Source: JBQTHI01 sp052390035 (GTDB lineage Bacteria; Actinomycetota; Acidimicrobiia; Spongiisociales; ZC4RG35). Taken from it: a DNA stretch of 10,674 nucleotides. The stretch spans positions 1-10,674 of the forward strand of contig JBQTHI010000162.1 of the NCBI GenBank assembly GCA_052390035.1, in the 5' to 3' direction. Shown here piece by piece: positions 1-7,129 of the stretch. The notes beneath the pieces were generated by a model. That model saw only the letters and a program-made list of their open reading frames with translations, searched no databases and had not been told where the DNA came from. The translations under genes were made by a program, and so were the position numbers. Each line of letters begins with the position of its first letter. The first letter of the stretch is position 1.

Positions 1-864
1 GGCTTTGAAAGACCGTTCGTGATCATCGGCGAGAGGATCAACCCGACCGGTCGCAAGCTGCTGGCTGAGGAGATGCGCAACGGGGACTTCTCCCGGGTCG
101 AAAAGGATGCGCTAACCCAGGTCGAAGCCGGAGCCCAGATGCTCGACGTCAACGCCGGCATCCCCTTGGCCGACGAGCCGGCCCTTCTCGCCCGCGCGGT
201 CGAATTGGTCCAATCGCTCACCGACGTACCGCTGTCGATCGACTCTTCGATCGTTGAGGCGCTCGAAGCAGGTCTGGCCGCCTACCAGGGAAAGGCCCTG
301 GTCAACTCGGTCACTGGTGAGGAGGAGAGGCTCGAGCGGGTCTTGCCGCTCGTCGCCAAACACGGGGCGGCGGTGGTGGCGATTTCGAACGACGAAACCG
401 GCATATCCGAGGACCCCGACATCCGCTTTGAGGTGGCCCGCAAGATCGTCCATCGCGCCGCCGACCACGGCATTGCCAAAGAGGATGTTGTGGTCGATCC
501 GTTGGTGATGCCTATAGGTGCGATGAGCACCGCCGGGCGCCAGGTCTTCCATTTGCTTGGCCGCCTACGCGGCGAACTCGGGGTCAATACCACCTGTGGT
601 GCCTCCAATGTGTCGTTCGGACTTCCCAATCGCCATGGCATCAACGCCGCCTTCCTGACGATGGCCATCGGCGCCGGGTTGACCTCGGCGATAACCAATC
701 CGATGGAGGCCGAAATCCGCCAGGCCATTCTCGCCGCCGATGTCCTCACCGGCCGCGATATCAACTGCGCTGCGTGGATAAGAAACTACCGGACCCCGGT
801 GCCGGAGGGTGACGACTCGCCCCGACGGGCGAATCGACGGCGCGAGATCCTTCGCCGATCGTGA
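1..864 (+). CDS. Methyltetrahydrofolate:corrinoid methyltransferase (pterin-binding, MtgA/AcsE-like), 5' end probably outside window
   Basis: Transfers a methyl group between a corrinoid protein and tetrahydrofolate in the cytoplasm; here probably from the corrinoid onto THF during methylamine or betaine demethylation. The DHPS/pterin-binding TIM barrel is clear: GERINPTGRK near the start, SIDSS, NSVTGEEER, VVDPLVMPIGA and CGASNVSFGLPNR. Counting from the GTG at 19, the pterin-contact residues are D75, N96, D160 and N197, nearly the D75/N96/D160/N199 numbering known for the acetogen CFeSP methyltransferase. The frame is open from base 1 (GFERPF before VIIGERIN), and homologues in amine-demethylation clusters as I recall them carry such an N-terminal extension, so the true start is probably upstream; GTG 19 is the fallback start. 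The C-terminus is an Arg-rich tail (about residues 266-281). The stop overlaps the next gene by 4 bases (GTGA). Its neighbours argue against dihydropteroate synthase. Confidence 0.9.
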   Translation, partial: GFERPFVIIGERINPTGRKLLAEEMRNGDFSRVEKDALTQVEAGAQMLDVNAGIPLADEPALLARAVELVQSLTDVPLSIDSSIVEALEAGLAAYQGKALVNSVTGEEERLERVLPLVAKHGAAVVAISNDETGISEDPDIRFEVARKIVHRAADHGIAKEDVVVDPLVMPIGAMSTAGRQVFHLLGRLRGELGVNTTCGASNVSFGLPNRHGINAAFLTMAIGAGLTSAITNPMEAEIRQAILAADVLTGRDINCAAWIRNYRTPVPEGDDSPRRANRRREILRRS

Positions 865-2030
865 GACGCTGGGTGCCCGCCGCCGCCGGGATGATGTTCA
901 TCCTGGCGGCCGCCATCTGGCTCGGAGCACTAGGCGCCGGACTTCGTGCCGGCGAGGTCACCTTCGGAGACATCGTCTGGTCTTTAGCGTTCGCCGCCTT
1001 CCCGGTGGTCGGGTTGATCGTCGCGGTCAGGCGTCCTGGCAACCTTCTCGGCTGGTGCTGGCTGGCAAGCGTCGTCCTGCTCGGGGTGGGGGTGTCCCTG
1101 AACGAATATGCCAACCAGCTGCTCGACTTCGGGACGAGGGTCAGCGACGCCGCTCTCTACGGGCTCATATCGGCATCGGTGATCCCAACGGGGGTCGCCC
1201 TCCTGGCCCTCCCCACCGCGTTTCTCTTCCCCGATGGGAGGCTGGCGAATATGCGCTGGCGCCAGGTGGCGTGGTCGGGCGTGGCGGCGACGGTGGTCTT
1301 CTCGTTGGGCAACCTCCTCCGCCCCAAGATTGTGCTTCCGGCCGGAGAGATCGAAAACCCCATCGGGATCGAAGCCGCCTCCTGGCTCGACATGGTGGTG
1401 ACCATTTCGGGAGCGACCCTGTTCGTCGTCATCCTTTTGGGGGTTGTCTCGCTGATCTTGAGATATCACCGGTCGAAGGGCGAGGTGAGGCTCCAACTGA
1501 AGTGGGTGGCTCTCGTGTTGACCCTGGCTCTTGGGAGCGTTCTTTTGCTCACCGTGGTGGAGATGGCCGGTTATCGAATCAACGAGTACCTCGCTGCTGT
1601 GCCCTTGTTGGTCGCCGGCTGGGGCTTTCCGGCGGCGGTGGGTTTGGCCATTCTCCGGTACCGGCTTTACACCATCGACCGTTTGATAAGCCGAACCCTC
1701 GTCTATGGGTCGGTGATCCTGGTGCTGGCCGTGATGTATTTCGGCGGGGTGGCGGCCATCGGTGCCTTGGTGGGCGAGAACAACTCGCTGGCTGTGGCCG
1801 GATCCACCTTGGCGGCTGCGGCCCTTTTCACCCCGCTGCGCCGGCGACTACACGGCTGGATAGAGCGGCGCTTCGACCGGGCCCGCTACGACGCCCAGCA
1901 GGAGGTAGATGCCTTCTCGGGCCGTCTGCGAGACGAGGTGGATCTCGGCAGTTTGACCGACGACCTCTCCGGCGTCGTCGATCGCACCCTGCGTCCGGAC
2001 CGGCTCTCGGTCTGGCTCGCCGGGAAGTGA
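861..2030 (+). CDS. Polytopic membrane protein, sensor-kinase-like membrane domain without a kinase
   Basis: A 389-aa integral membrane protein of unknown function. About ten hydrophobic segments can be seen, roughly at residues 4-27, 38-56, 62-80, 100-125, 133-150, 178-202, 215-237, 245-266, 280-303 and 309-326, then about 60 soluble residues. The motif RRPGNLLGW after the second segment, the RYRLYTIDRLISRTLVYG stretch, and the C-terminal helix ending in LSVWLAGK resemble the membrane part found in front of HisKA or HATPase domains in many actinobacterial sensor kinases. Here no kinase, GAF or DNA-binding domain follows. GTG 861 is chosen because it overlaps the upstream stop as GTGA, which implies translational coupling; the next gene starts one base after this stop. 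Its place between two corrinoid-methyltransfer genes suggests a role in sensing or handling the substrate, but this is inference. Another possibility is a transporter of an unrecognised family. Confidence 0.75.
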   Translation: MRRWVPAAAGMMFILAAAIWLGALGAGLRAGEVTFGDIVWSLAFAAFPVVGLIVAVRRPGNLLGWCWLASVVLLGVGVSLNEYANQLLDFGTRVSDAALYGLISASVIPTGVALLALPTAFLFPDGRLANMRWRQVAWSGVAATVVFSLGNLLRPKIVLPAGEIENPIGIEAASWLDMVVTISGATLFVVILLGVVSLILRYHRSKGEVRLQLKWVALVLTLALGSVLLLTVVEMAGYRINEYLAAVPLLVAGWGFPAAVGLAILRYRLYTIDRLISRTLVYGSVILVLAVMYFGGVAAIGALVGENNSLAVAGSTLAAAALFTPLRRRLHGWIERRFDRARYDAQQEVDAFSGRLRDEVDLGSLTDDLSGVVDRTLRPDRLSVWLAGK

Positions 2031-2031
2031 T

Positions 2032-3984
2032 GTGACAGAACACCAGATCGTGTTCACGCCCTCCGGGCGCCGGGGCTCATTTCCCGCAGGCAGCACCGTT
2101 CTCGACGCCGCCCGGGCCTTGGGGGTCGATCTGGACTCGGTTTGTGGGGGGCGGGGACTCTGTGGCCGCTGCCAGGTCACGGTGGGGAGCCGGCCGGGAA
2201 TCGACGCCAGGGACGATCGGCTGTCGGTGCCCGGGCAGATCGAGTTGGGCTACCGGGGCAGGCGACCGCTGCTTCCCGGGTTCCGGTTGGGATGCGCCGC
2301 CCGGATCGCCGACGACGTGGTGATCGACGTTCCCGCCGAGAGCCAGGTTCACCGCCAGATTGTGAGAAAGCGCGCCGGGGTAGACGCCTTGCCCGTCGAC
2401 CCGGTCGTCACCCTCCATTACGTCGAGGTTGAACAGCCCGATCTGGCGAGCCCGAGCGGAGATCTTGAACGGCTGGCCGTCGCCCTGGCCGGCCAGTGGG
2501 AGCTCGATGAGCTTGAGTTTGACCGGTCCGTTCTAAGCGGACTGCAGCAGTCACTAAGGCGCGGCGAATGGAAAGTCACGGTGGCGGTGCGGCATGGCAG
2601 GCGGGTGTTTGCCATCTGGCCTGGTTTTCGCGATCTAGCGCTGGGTGTCGCATTCGACGTCGGGTCGACCACCATCGCCGGGCACCTGTGTGATCTGTCC
2701 TCGGGTGCGGTCCTGGCTTCCGCCGGTCGAATGAACCCTCAGATCCGCTTCGGCGAGGACCTGATGAGCCGCGTCTCTTATGTGATGATGAATGAGGGGG
2801 GTGAGGTGCGTCTCACTGCCGCGGTCCGTGAGGCGTTGAGGGATCTGGTCGGCGATCTGACCGCCGAAGCCGGCGTTGATCGGTCGGACATCCTCGAGGT
2901 CGTGGTGGTCGGCAACCCGATCATGCATCACCTGGTGCTCGGCTACGACCCCCGCCAGCTGGGAACGGCTCCGTTCGCCCCGGTAACGATCTCGGCTCTC
3001 GAAACCGCCGGACAAGTACTAGAAATGGACGTCCACCCGGCGGCGACCGTCTACAGCCTCCCGCTCATCGCCGGGCATGTGGGTGCCGACGCCACCGCCG
3101 CCATTCTCTCCGAGGGCCCCCATCGTCACGCCGCACTCCAGCTCCTTGTCGACGTAGGCACCAACGCCGAGATCGTCGTTGGCAACCGTGACCGGGTCCT
3201 TGCGGCCTCGAGCCCCACCGGGCCCGCCTTCGAAGGGGCGCAAATCTCGGCGGGCCAACGAGCGGCGCCCGGCGCCATCGAGCGGGTCAGAGTCGATCGT
3301 CAGACCCTCGAGCCACGGATCAAGGTGATCGGCCAGGAGCCATGGTCGGACGAGGAGGGTTTTGATCCCGTGGCGGTGACCGGCATCTGCGGGTCGGGGA
3401 TCATCGAGGCGATCGCCGAGCTATTCCTGGCGGGTGTTATCACCGCCGAGGGGGTGATCGTCGATGGCGGTCGCTCGTCACGGGTCGTGGCCAGCGGTAG
3501 GACCTTTTCTTACCGTCTGCATGACGAGCCACTGTTGGAGATCACCCAGAACGACGTCCGCGCTATCCAACTGGCCAAGGCCGCTCTCTACGCCGGTGCC
3601 CGACTTCTGATGGATCGTTTCGGGATCACCCAGGTCGACCAGATCCGGCTGGCGGGAGCGTTTGGCAGCCACATCGATCCGTTCTATGCCATGACCCTCG
3701 GAATGATCCCCGATTGCCCGCTTGATCAAGTGTCGTCGGCGGGTAACGCCGCCGGGGTGGGAGCGATGATGGCTCTCCTGTCCGGTGTCGCCCGCCGGGA
3801 GATCGAACAGGTCGCCCTCCAGATAGAAAAGGTGGAGACGGCGGTCGAGTCGCGCTTTCAGGAGCACTTTGTGGCGGCGATGGCGATCCCCCACAAGACC
3901 GATCGGTTCATCGAACTAGCCAAAGTCGTCGACCTGCCGGTACAGGTAGCACCCTCCACCGGGCGGCGGCGCCGAGTTCCATGA
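2032..3984 (+). CDS. Corrinoid activation protein (RACo/RamA-like; 2Fe-2S plus ASKHA, DUF4445)
   Basis: Reductive activator of corrinoid proteins: it uses ATP to return accidentally oxidised Co(II) cobalamin to Co(I) so that methyl transfer can go on. The N-terminal ferredoxin-like domain (about residues 1-95) has the plant-type 2Fe-2S ligands C38, C44, C47 (C-x5-C-x2-C) and C88 in RLGCAARI. A linker of about 100 residues leads to an ASKHA ATPase-type domain with DVGSTT at 209-214, VGNPIMHHL near 300, DVGTNAE at 374-380 and TGICGSG at 450-456. The length, 650 aa, suits the family. Start is GTG 2032, one base after the preceding stop, with a GGGAAG Shine-Dalgarno-like stretch just upstream. 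Activators of this class are encoded next to MttB/MtgB-type methyltransferases and pterin methyltransferases, as here. The corrinoid protein it would serve is not in the window and is likely upstream. Confidence 0.92.
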   Translation: MTEHQIVFTPSGRRGSFPAGSTVLDAARALGVDLDSVCGGRGLCGRCQVTVGSRPGIDARDDRLSVPGQIELGYRGRRPLLPGFRLGCAARIADDVVIDVPAESQVHRQIVRKRAGVDALPVDPVVTLHYVEVEQPDLASPSGDLERLAVALAGQWELDELEFDRSVLSGLQQSLRRGEWKVTVAVRHGRRVFAIWPGFRDLALGVAFDVGSTTIAGHLCDLSSGAVLASAGRMNPQIRFGEDLMSRVSYVMMNEGGEVRLTAAVREALRDLVGDLTAEAGVDRSDILEVVVVGNPIMHHLVLGYDPRQLGTAPFAPVTISALETAGQVLEMDVHPAATVYSLPLIAGHVGADATAAILSEGPHRHAALQLLVDVGTNAEIVVGNRDRVLAASSPTGPAFEGAQISAGQRAAPGAIERVRVDRQTLEPRIKVIGQEPWSDEEGFDPVAVTGICGSGIIEAIAELFLAGVITAEGVIVDGGRSSRVVASGRTFSYRLHDEPLLEITQNDVRAIQLAKAALYAGARLLMDRFGITQVDQIRLAGAFGSHIDPFYAMTLGMIPDCPLDQVSSAGNAAGVGAMMALLSGVARREIEQVALQIEKVETAVESRFQEHFVAAMAIPHKTDRFIELAKVVDLPVQVAPSTGRRRRVP

Positions 3985-4010
3985 CGTAGCCTGGTACCGC
4001 ATCATGGAAC
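3976..4010. repeat. 9-bp perfect inverted repeat spanning the RACo stop and the MttB-like start
   Basis: GTTCCATGA at 3976-3984 is the exact reverse complement of TCATGGAAC at 4002-4010, with a 17-base spacer that contains the small palindrome GGTACC. The left arm contains the RACo stop codon and the right arm contains the ATG of the MttB-like gene. As RNA, the stem would hide that start codon, and no clear Shine-Dalgarno sequence precedes it. As DNA, it could be an operator. A repeat this long with a short spacer can be expected about once in 10 kb by chance, so function is unproven; its position in one of the few gaps of the operon is what makes it worth listing. Confidence 0.45.
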
Positions 4011-5542
4011 AGAGTGGATCACGGCGTGGGGGAGGAAGGGCGGCCCGGCAAGCGGCGCGAACGGCCCGAACGATGGAGTCGGTCCCGTTTCTGACCCGGC
4101 GACTCGCTCCGGTCGAAGTGCTGGGCGAAGAGGCTCTTTCCCTCATCGAACACAATGCCGACCGGCTACTGGCCGAGGTTGGGGTAGAGGTGATCGGCTA
4201 CCCGGAAGGGATGGAGATCTTCCGGGCGGGAGGGGCCGATATCGACGGCACCCGTGTGCGATTCCCCGACGGACTCGCTCGGAAGTTGGTGACCGCCACT
4301 GCCCCTTCGAAATTCACCCAGCATGCTCGCAACCCCGATCGCACTGTGACCATCGGCGATCCTCACCTGGTCTTCGCCCCGGCTTACGGGTCGCCATTCG
4401 TTCGCGACCTGGAAGGTGGCCGGCGTTACGCCACTCTGGCCGACTTCCAGAATTTCTGTCGGCTCACCCACATGACCCCTTCGCTCCATCACGGGGGAGG
4501 GACGCTCTGTGAGCCGGTCGATCTGCCGGTCAACAAACGTCATCTCGACATGGTCTTCTCGCACATCAAATACCACGACCGCCCCTTCATGGGCTCGGTG
4601 ACCGCTCCCGAGCGGGCCCAGGACACGGTCGAGATGGTCAAGGTCGTGTTCGGTGAGGACTTCGTCGCCGACAACACCGTCCTCCTGTCGCTTTGCAACG
4701 CCAACTCGCCGATGTCCTGGGACTACAACATGCTCGGCTCGGCCAAGGTCTACGCCGAGAACAACCAGGCCTGTCTGATCACCCCCTTCATCCTGGCCGG
4801 AGCGATGGCCCCCGTCACCGTCGCCGGGACCGCCACTCAGACCCTGGCCGAGGCGCTGGCCGGGATGGCCTTCTGCCAGTTGGTCCGCCCGGGGGCCCCG
4901 GTGGTCTTCGGGTCGTTCGCCTCCTCCATCTCCATGCAGTCGGGCGCTCCTACTTTTGGCACTCCCGAGCCGGCGATGATGTTGTTCGTGATGGCGGCCC
5001 TGGCCCGCCGGCTGGCGGTGCCCTTCCGCAGCGGCGGCAACCTCACCGCCTCCAAGGTGCCCGACTACCAGGCAGCCTTCGAGTCCTCCGCCACCTTCTT
5101 CCCGACGATGCTGGCCGGGGTCAACTTCGTTCTCCACACCGCCGGATGGCTGGAAGGTGGTCTGACGATGGGTTATGAGAAGTTCATGCTCGACGCCGAC
5201 CAGGCGGCGATGGCCGGGGCGGTGGTGGGCGGGATTGACCTGTCCGACAACGGACTCGCCTTCGAGGCCCTTTTGGCGAACCCGCCTGGGCAACATTTTC
5301 TGGGCAACCCCCACACCCTCGCCAACTTCGAGTCGGCTTTCTGGCGCAGCACCATGGCCGACAACAACAGCTTCGAGCAGTGGCTGGAGGCAGGCTCCCA
5401 GGAGGCGACAGCCAGGGCCCACACCGCCTGGAAGGCGATGCTTGCCGAATATCTGCCGCCTGCCCTCGACCAGGCGAGAGAAGAGGAACTGATCGAGTGG
5501 ATCGCCCGCCGCAAGGCCTCGTTTCCTGATTCGAACGTTTGA
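4004..5542 (+). CDS. MttB-family (trimethylamine/betaine methyltransferase-like) corrinoid methyltransferase, non-pyrrolysine
   Basis: A 512-aa member of the MttB superfamily, which moves a methyl group from a quaternary or tertiary amine to a corrinoid protein. Characteristic stretches are RYATLADFQNFCRLTH, HHGGGTLCEPVDLPVNKRH, MGSVTAPERAQD, FASSISMQSGAPTFGTPEPA, GVNFVLHTAGWLEGGL and STMADNNSFEQWLEAG; the last two lie where the family is most conserved. The frame has no internal TAG, so it does not carry the pyrrolysine of archaeal MttB; the non-Pyl branch includes the glycine betaine methyltransferase MtgB, and other members use different N-methyl compounds. The substrate cannot be read from the sequence. 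ATG 4004 gives the Arg-rich N-terminal tail (residues 7-22) that close homologues also have; ATG 4073 (MESVPFL) is an alternative. No strong ribosome binding site precedes 4004. The next gene begins four bases after the stop. Confidence 0.93.
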   Translation: MEQSGSRRGGGRAARQAARTARTMESVPFLTRRLAPVEVLGEEALSLIEHNADRLLAEVGVEVIGYPEGMEIFRAGGADIDGTRVRFPDGLARKLVTATAPSKFTQHARNPDRTVTIGDPHLVFAPAYGSPFVRDLEGGRRYATLADFQNFCRLTHMTPSLHHGGGTLCEPVDLPVNKRHLDMVFSHIKYHDRPFMGSVTAPERAQDTVEMVKVVFGEDFVADNTVLLSLCNANSPMSWDYNMLGSAKVYAENNQACLITPFILAGAMAPVTVAGTATQTLAEALAGMAFCQLVRPGAPVVFGSFASSISMQSGAPTFGTPEPAMMLFVMAALARRLAVPFRSGGNLTASKVPDYQAAFESSATFFPTMLAGVNFVLHTAGWLEGGLTMGYEKFMLDADQAAMAGAVVGGIDLSDNGLAFEALLANPPGQHFLGNPHTLANFESAFWRSTMADNNSFEQWLEAGSQEATARAHTAWKAMLAEYLPPALDQAREEELIEWIARRKASFPDSNV

Positions 5543-5546
5543 GCCA

Positions 5547-6365
5547 ATGCCCGGCCTGATCAGCGATCTCTTATCGGCGCCCAGCTTCGAGGTGATCCCG
5601 ATGAAGAACGCCCGTGAGAAGGCGTCGATGTTGCCGCCCGAATCCACCATCACCGTCACCGCCAGCCCGCTGCGGGGGACCGAGGCCACTCTCGAGTTGG
5701 CGACCGCCCTCCACGAGAACGGCTACCGCCTCGTCCCCCATCTCGCCGCCCGGATGATCCCCGACCGGGCGGCCCTCGCCGCCATCATCCGCCGCCTGGC
5801 GGCCGCCGGCATCGACCGGGCCTTTGTGATCGGGGGAGACGCCGAGGAGGCGGGGCGTTATCCCGATGCGCTGTCGCTCTTGAGAGAGTTGGCGGATGTC
5901 GGTCACCACCTGCTCGAGGTGGGGGTGGCCGGTTACCCCGAGGGTCATCCGTTCATCTCCGCCGACCTCCTTCGCCAGGCACTGATCGACAAACAACGTT
6001 TCGCGACCTACATCGCCACCCAGATGTGCTTTGATCCTGCCGCCATCGAGAGCTGGGCGAAGGGGATGCGGGCCGATGGAGTGAGGCTCCCGGTCAGGAT
6101 CGGGATTCCGGGGGTGTCCGATCCGCTCAAGCTGTTGGGCATAGCCGGGCGGATCGGGGTTGGCACCTCCGTTCGGTACTTGGCCAAGAACAAGAGCGCG
6201 GTGTTCCGGTTGCTTCGTCCCGGCGCCTACACCCCCGATCGCCTGGTGAAAAGGCTCGGCGGGCTCGATCCGCGGCTCGGCTTCGAGGGCCTGCACGTGT
6301 TCACCTTCAACCAGATCGAACCCACCGTCGCCTGGTGGCAGCGGGCCCGACAGAGGCAGGGTTGA
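5547..6365 (+). CDS. Methylenetetrahydrofolate reductase-like protein (MetF family)
   Basis: A 272-aa FAD-dependent TIM-barrel protein interconverting methyl-THF and methylene-THF. In this operon the expected direction is oxidation of methyl-THF produced by the pterin methyltransferase. Landmarks: SFEVIPMKN with E15 at the place of E. coli MetF Glu28; VIGGDAEE with D98 at the place of Asp120; VAGYPEGHP, matching the conserved YPE-HP motif; and IATQMCFD with Q159 at the place of Gln183. It is about 25 residues shorter than E. coli MetF and differs in the second strand (ITVTASP), as in the branch I know from alphaproteobacterial and actinobacterial demethylation clusters, so it is a dedicated paralogue and not necessarily the methionine-pathway enzyme. 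The stop and the IclR start overlap as TGATG. The electron acceptor is not shown by the sequence. Confidence 0.88.
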   Translation: MPGLISDLLSAPSFEVIPMKNAREKASMLPPESTITVTASPLRGTEATLELATALHENGYRLVPHLAARMIPDRAALAAIIRRLAAAGIDRAFVIGGDAEEAGRYPDALSLLRELADVGHHLLEVGVAGYPEGHPFISADLLRQALIDKQRFATYIATQMCFDPAAIESWAKGMRADGVRLPVRIGIPGVSDPLKLLGIAGRIGVGTSVRYLAKNKSAVFRLLRPGAYTPDRLVKRLGGLDPRLGFEGLHVFTFNQIEPTVAWWQRARQRQG

Positions 6366-7129
6366 TGCCGGCGGGGGTGCAATCGGTGGAACGGGCCTTC
6401 GACCTGCTGCGCGCCCTGGCGGTAGCTCCCGCCGGGCTGACCGATCTGGCGGCTCGTTCGGACCTCCCCAAGTCGACCGTGGCTCGCCTGCTCGGCACCT
6501 TGGAAGTCATGGGGGCGGTGGCACGGGACGAGGACGGGCGGACCTACCGGATCGGGATGGGCCTCGTCGAGTTGGCCGGAGCGATCGACGCCTCGGCCGA
6601 GCTGGCAACCGCCATCCGCCCCCACCTAATCGCGCTGGCCGACCGCACCGGCGAGGCGGCCGGGTTCAGCGTTCCTAACGGCTACACCATGCACTACCTG
6701 GTCCATGTCGAGAGCCCCAACCCGGTGCAGGTGAGGGACTACACGGGCCTAACTGTTCCTATCCACGTGGGGCCGTCGGGTCTGTGCATCATGGCTCACT
6801 GGCCGACCGAAGAACTCGGCCACTACCTTCGCCGCAGCTTGGAACGGTTCACCGATAACACCATGACCGACCCTGACCTGCTCCGGGCCCGACTGGCCGA
6901 TGTGCGCAGTACCGGCTTCTGCTGGATCTATGAGGAATTCGCCGAGGGGATCAATTCGGTGGCTGCTCCCATTTTCGACGTCTTCGGACACACCATGGGC
7001 GCCATCCATGTTCATGGTCCGTCATACCGCTTCCCGGCCCGCCAGCACGCCGCCGACATTGCCCGGGTGGTGGTCGAGTCCGCCCGACGATTCACCGCCC
7101 GATCCGATCCCCGAAGGGAGGAAACCTGA
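6365..7129 (+). CDS. IclR-family transcriptional regulator
   Basis: A 254-aa DNA-binding protein. Residues about 4-65 form the winged helix-turn-helix (QSVERAFDLLRAL, then LTDLAARSDLPKSTVARLLGTLEVMG with the recognition helix around KSTVARLL, then the wing RTYRIGMGLVELAG). Residues about 75-245 form the IclR ligand-binding domain, ending in VAAPIFDVFGHTMGAIHVHGP. ATG 6365 is preferred: it overlaps the upstream stop as TGATG and starts at the family-typical VQSVERAF; a GTG at 6335 in the same frame would add ten residues from inside the metF-like gene. Its own stop overlaps the fhs start in the same TGATG manner, so it is made together with the enzymes. It probably controls this operon in response to the methylated substrate or a product, by analogy with other IclR proteins encoded within catabolic operons. 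Confidence 0.92.
   Translation: MPAGVQSVERAFDLLRALAVAPAGLTDLAARSDLPKSTVARLLGTLEVMGAVARDEDGRTYRIGMGLVELAGAIDASAELATAIRPHLIALADRTGEAAGFSVPNGYTMHYLVHVESPNPVQVRDYTGLTVPIHVGPSGLCIMAHWPTEELGHYLRRSLERFTDNTMTDPDLLRARLADVRSTGFCWIYEEFAEGINSVAAPIFDVFGHTMGAIHVHGPSYRFPARQHAADIARVVVESARRFTARSDPRREET
7114..7123 (+). promoter_or_regulatory. Strong ribosome binding site of fhs
   Basis: AAGGGAGGAA sits about 6 bases before ATG 7129, inside the last codons of the IclR gene. It supports that start and suggests that fhs is translated independently and well, beyond simple coupling to the regulator. Confidence 0.75.

Noticed and set aside
809..2035. + strand ORF (408 codons) in another frame over the membrane protein
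   Set aside because: Arg/Gly-rich composition without domains; the frame at 861-2030 gives regular membrane segments and known motifs, and overlaps its neighbours properly.
4004..5542. Pyrrolysine-containing trimethylamine methyltransferase
   Set aside because: There is no in-frame TAG in the gene; it is full length without readthrough.
4166..5689. Long minus-strand ORF (507 codons) opposite the MttB-like gene
   Set aside because: Its translation is low-complexity (rich in G, R, H, E, V) with no recognisable family, while the + strand has a clear MttB protein. Strong G/C third positions create long antisense frames.
6335..6364. Upstream GTG start for the IclR gene
   Set aside because: It would extend ten residues into the metF-like gene without family similarity; ATG 6365 has the coupled TGATG overlap and begins at the conserved VQSVERAF.
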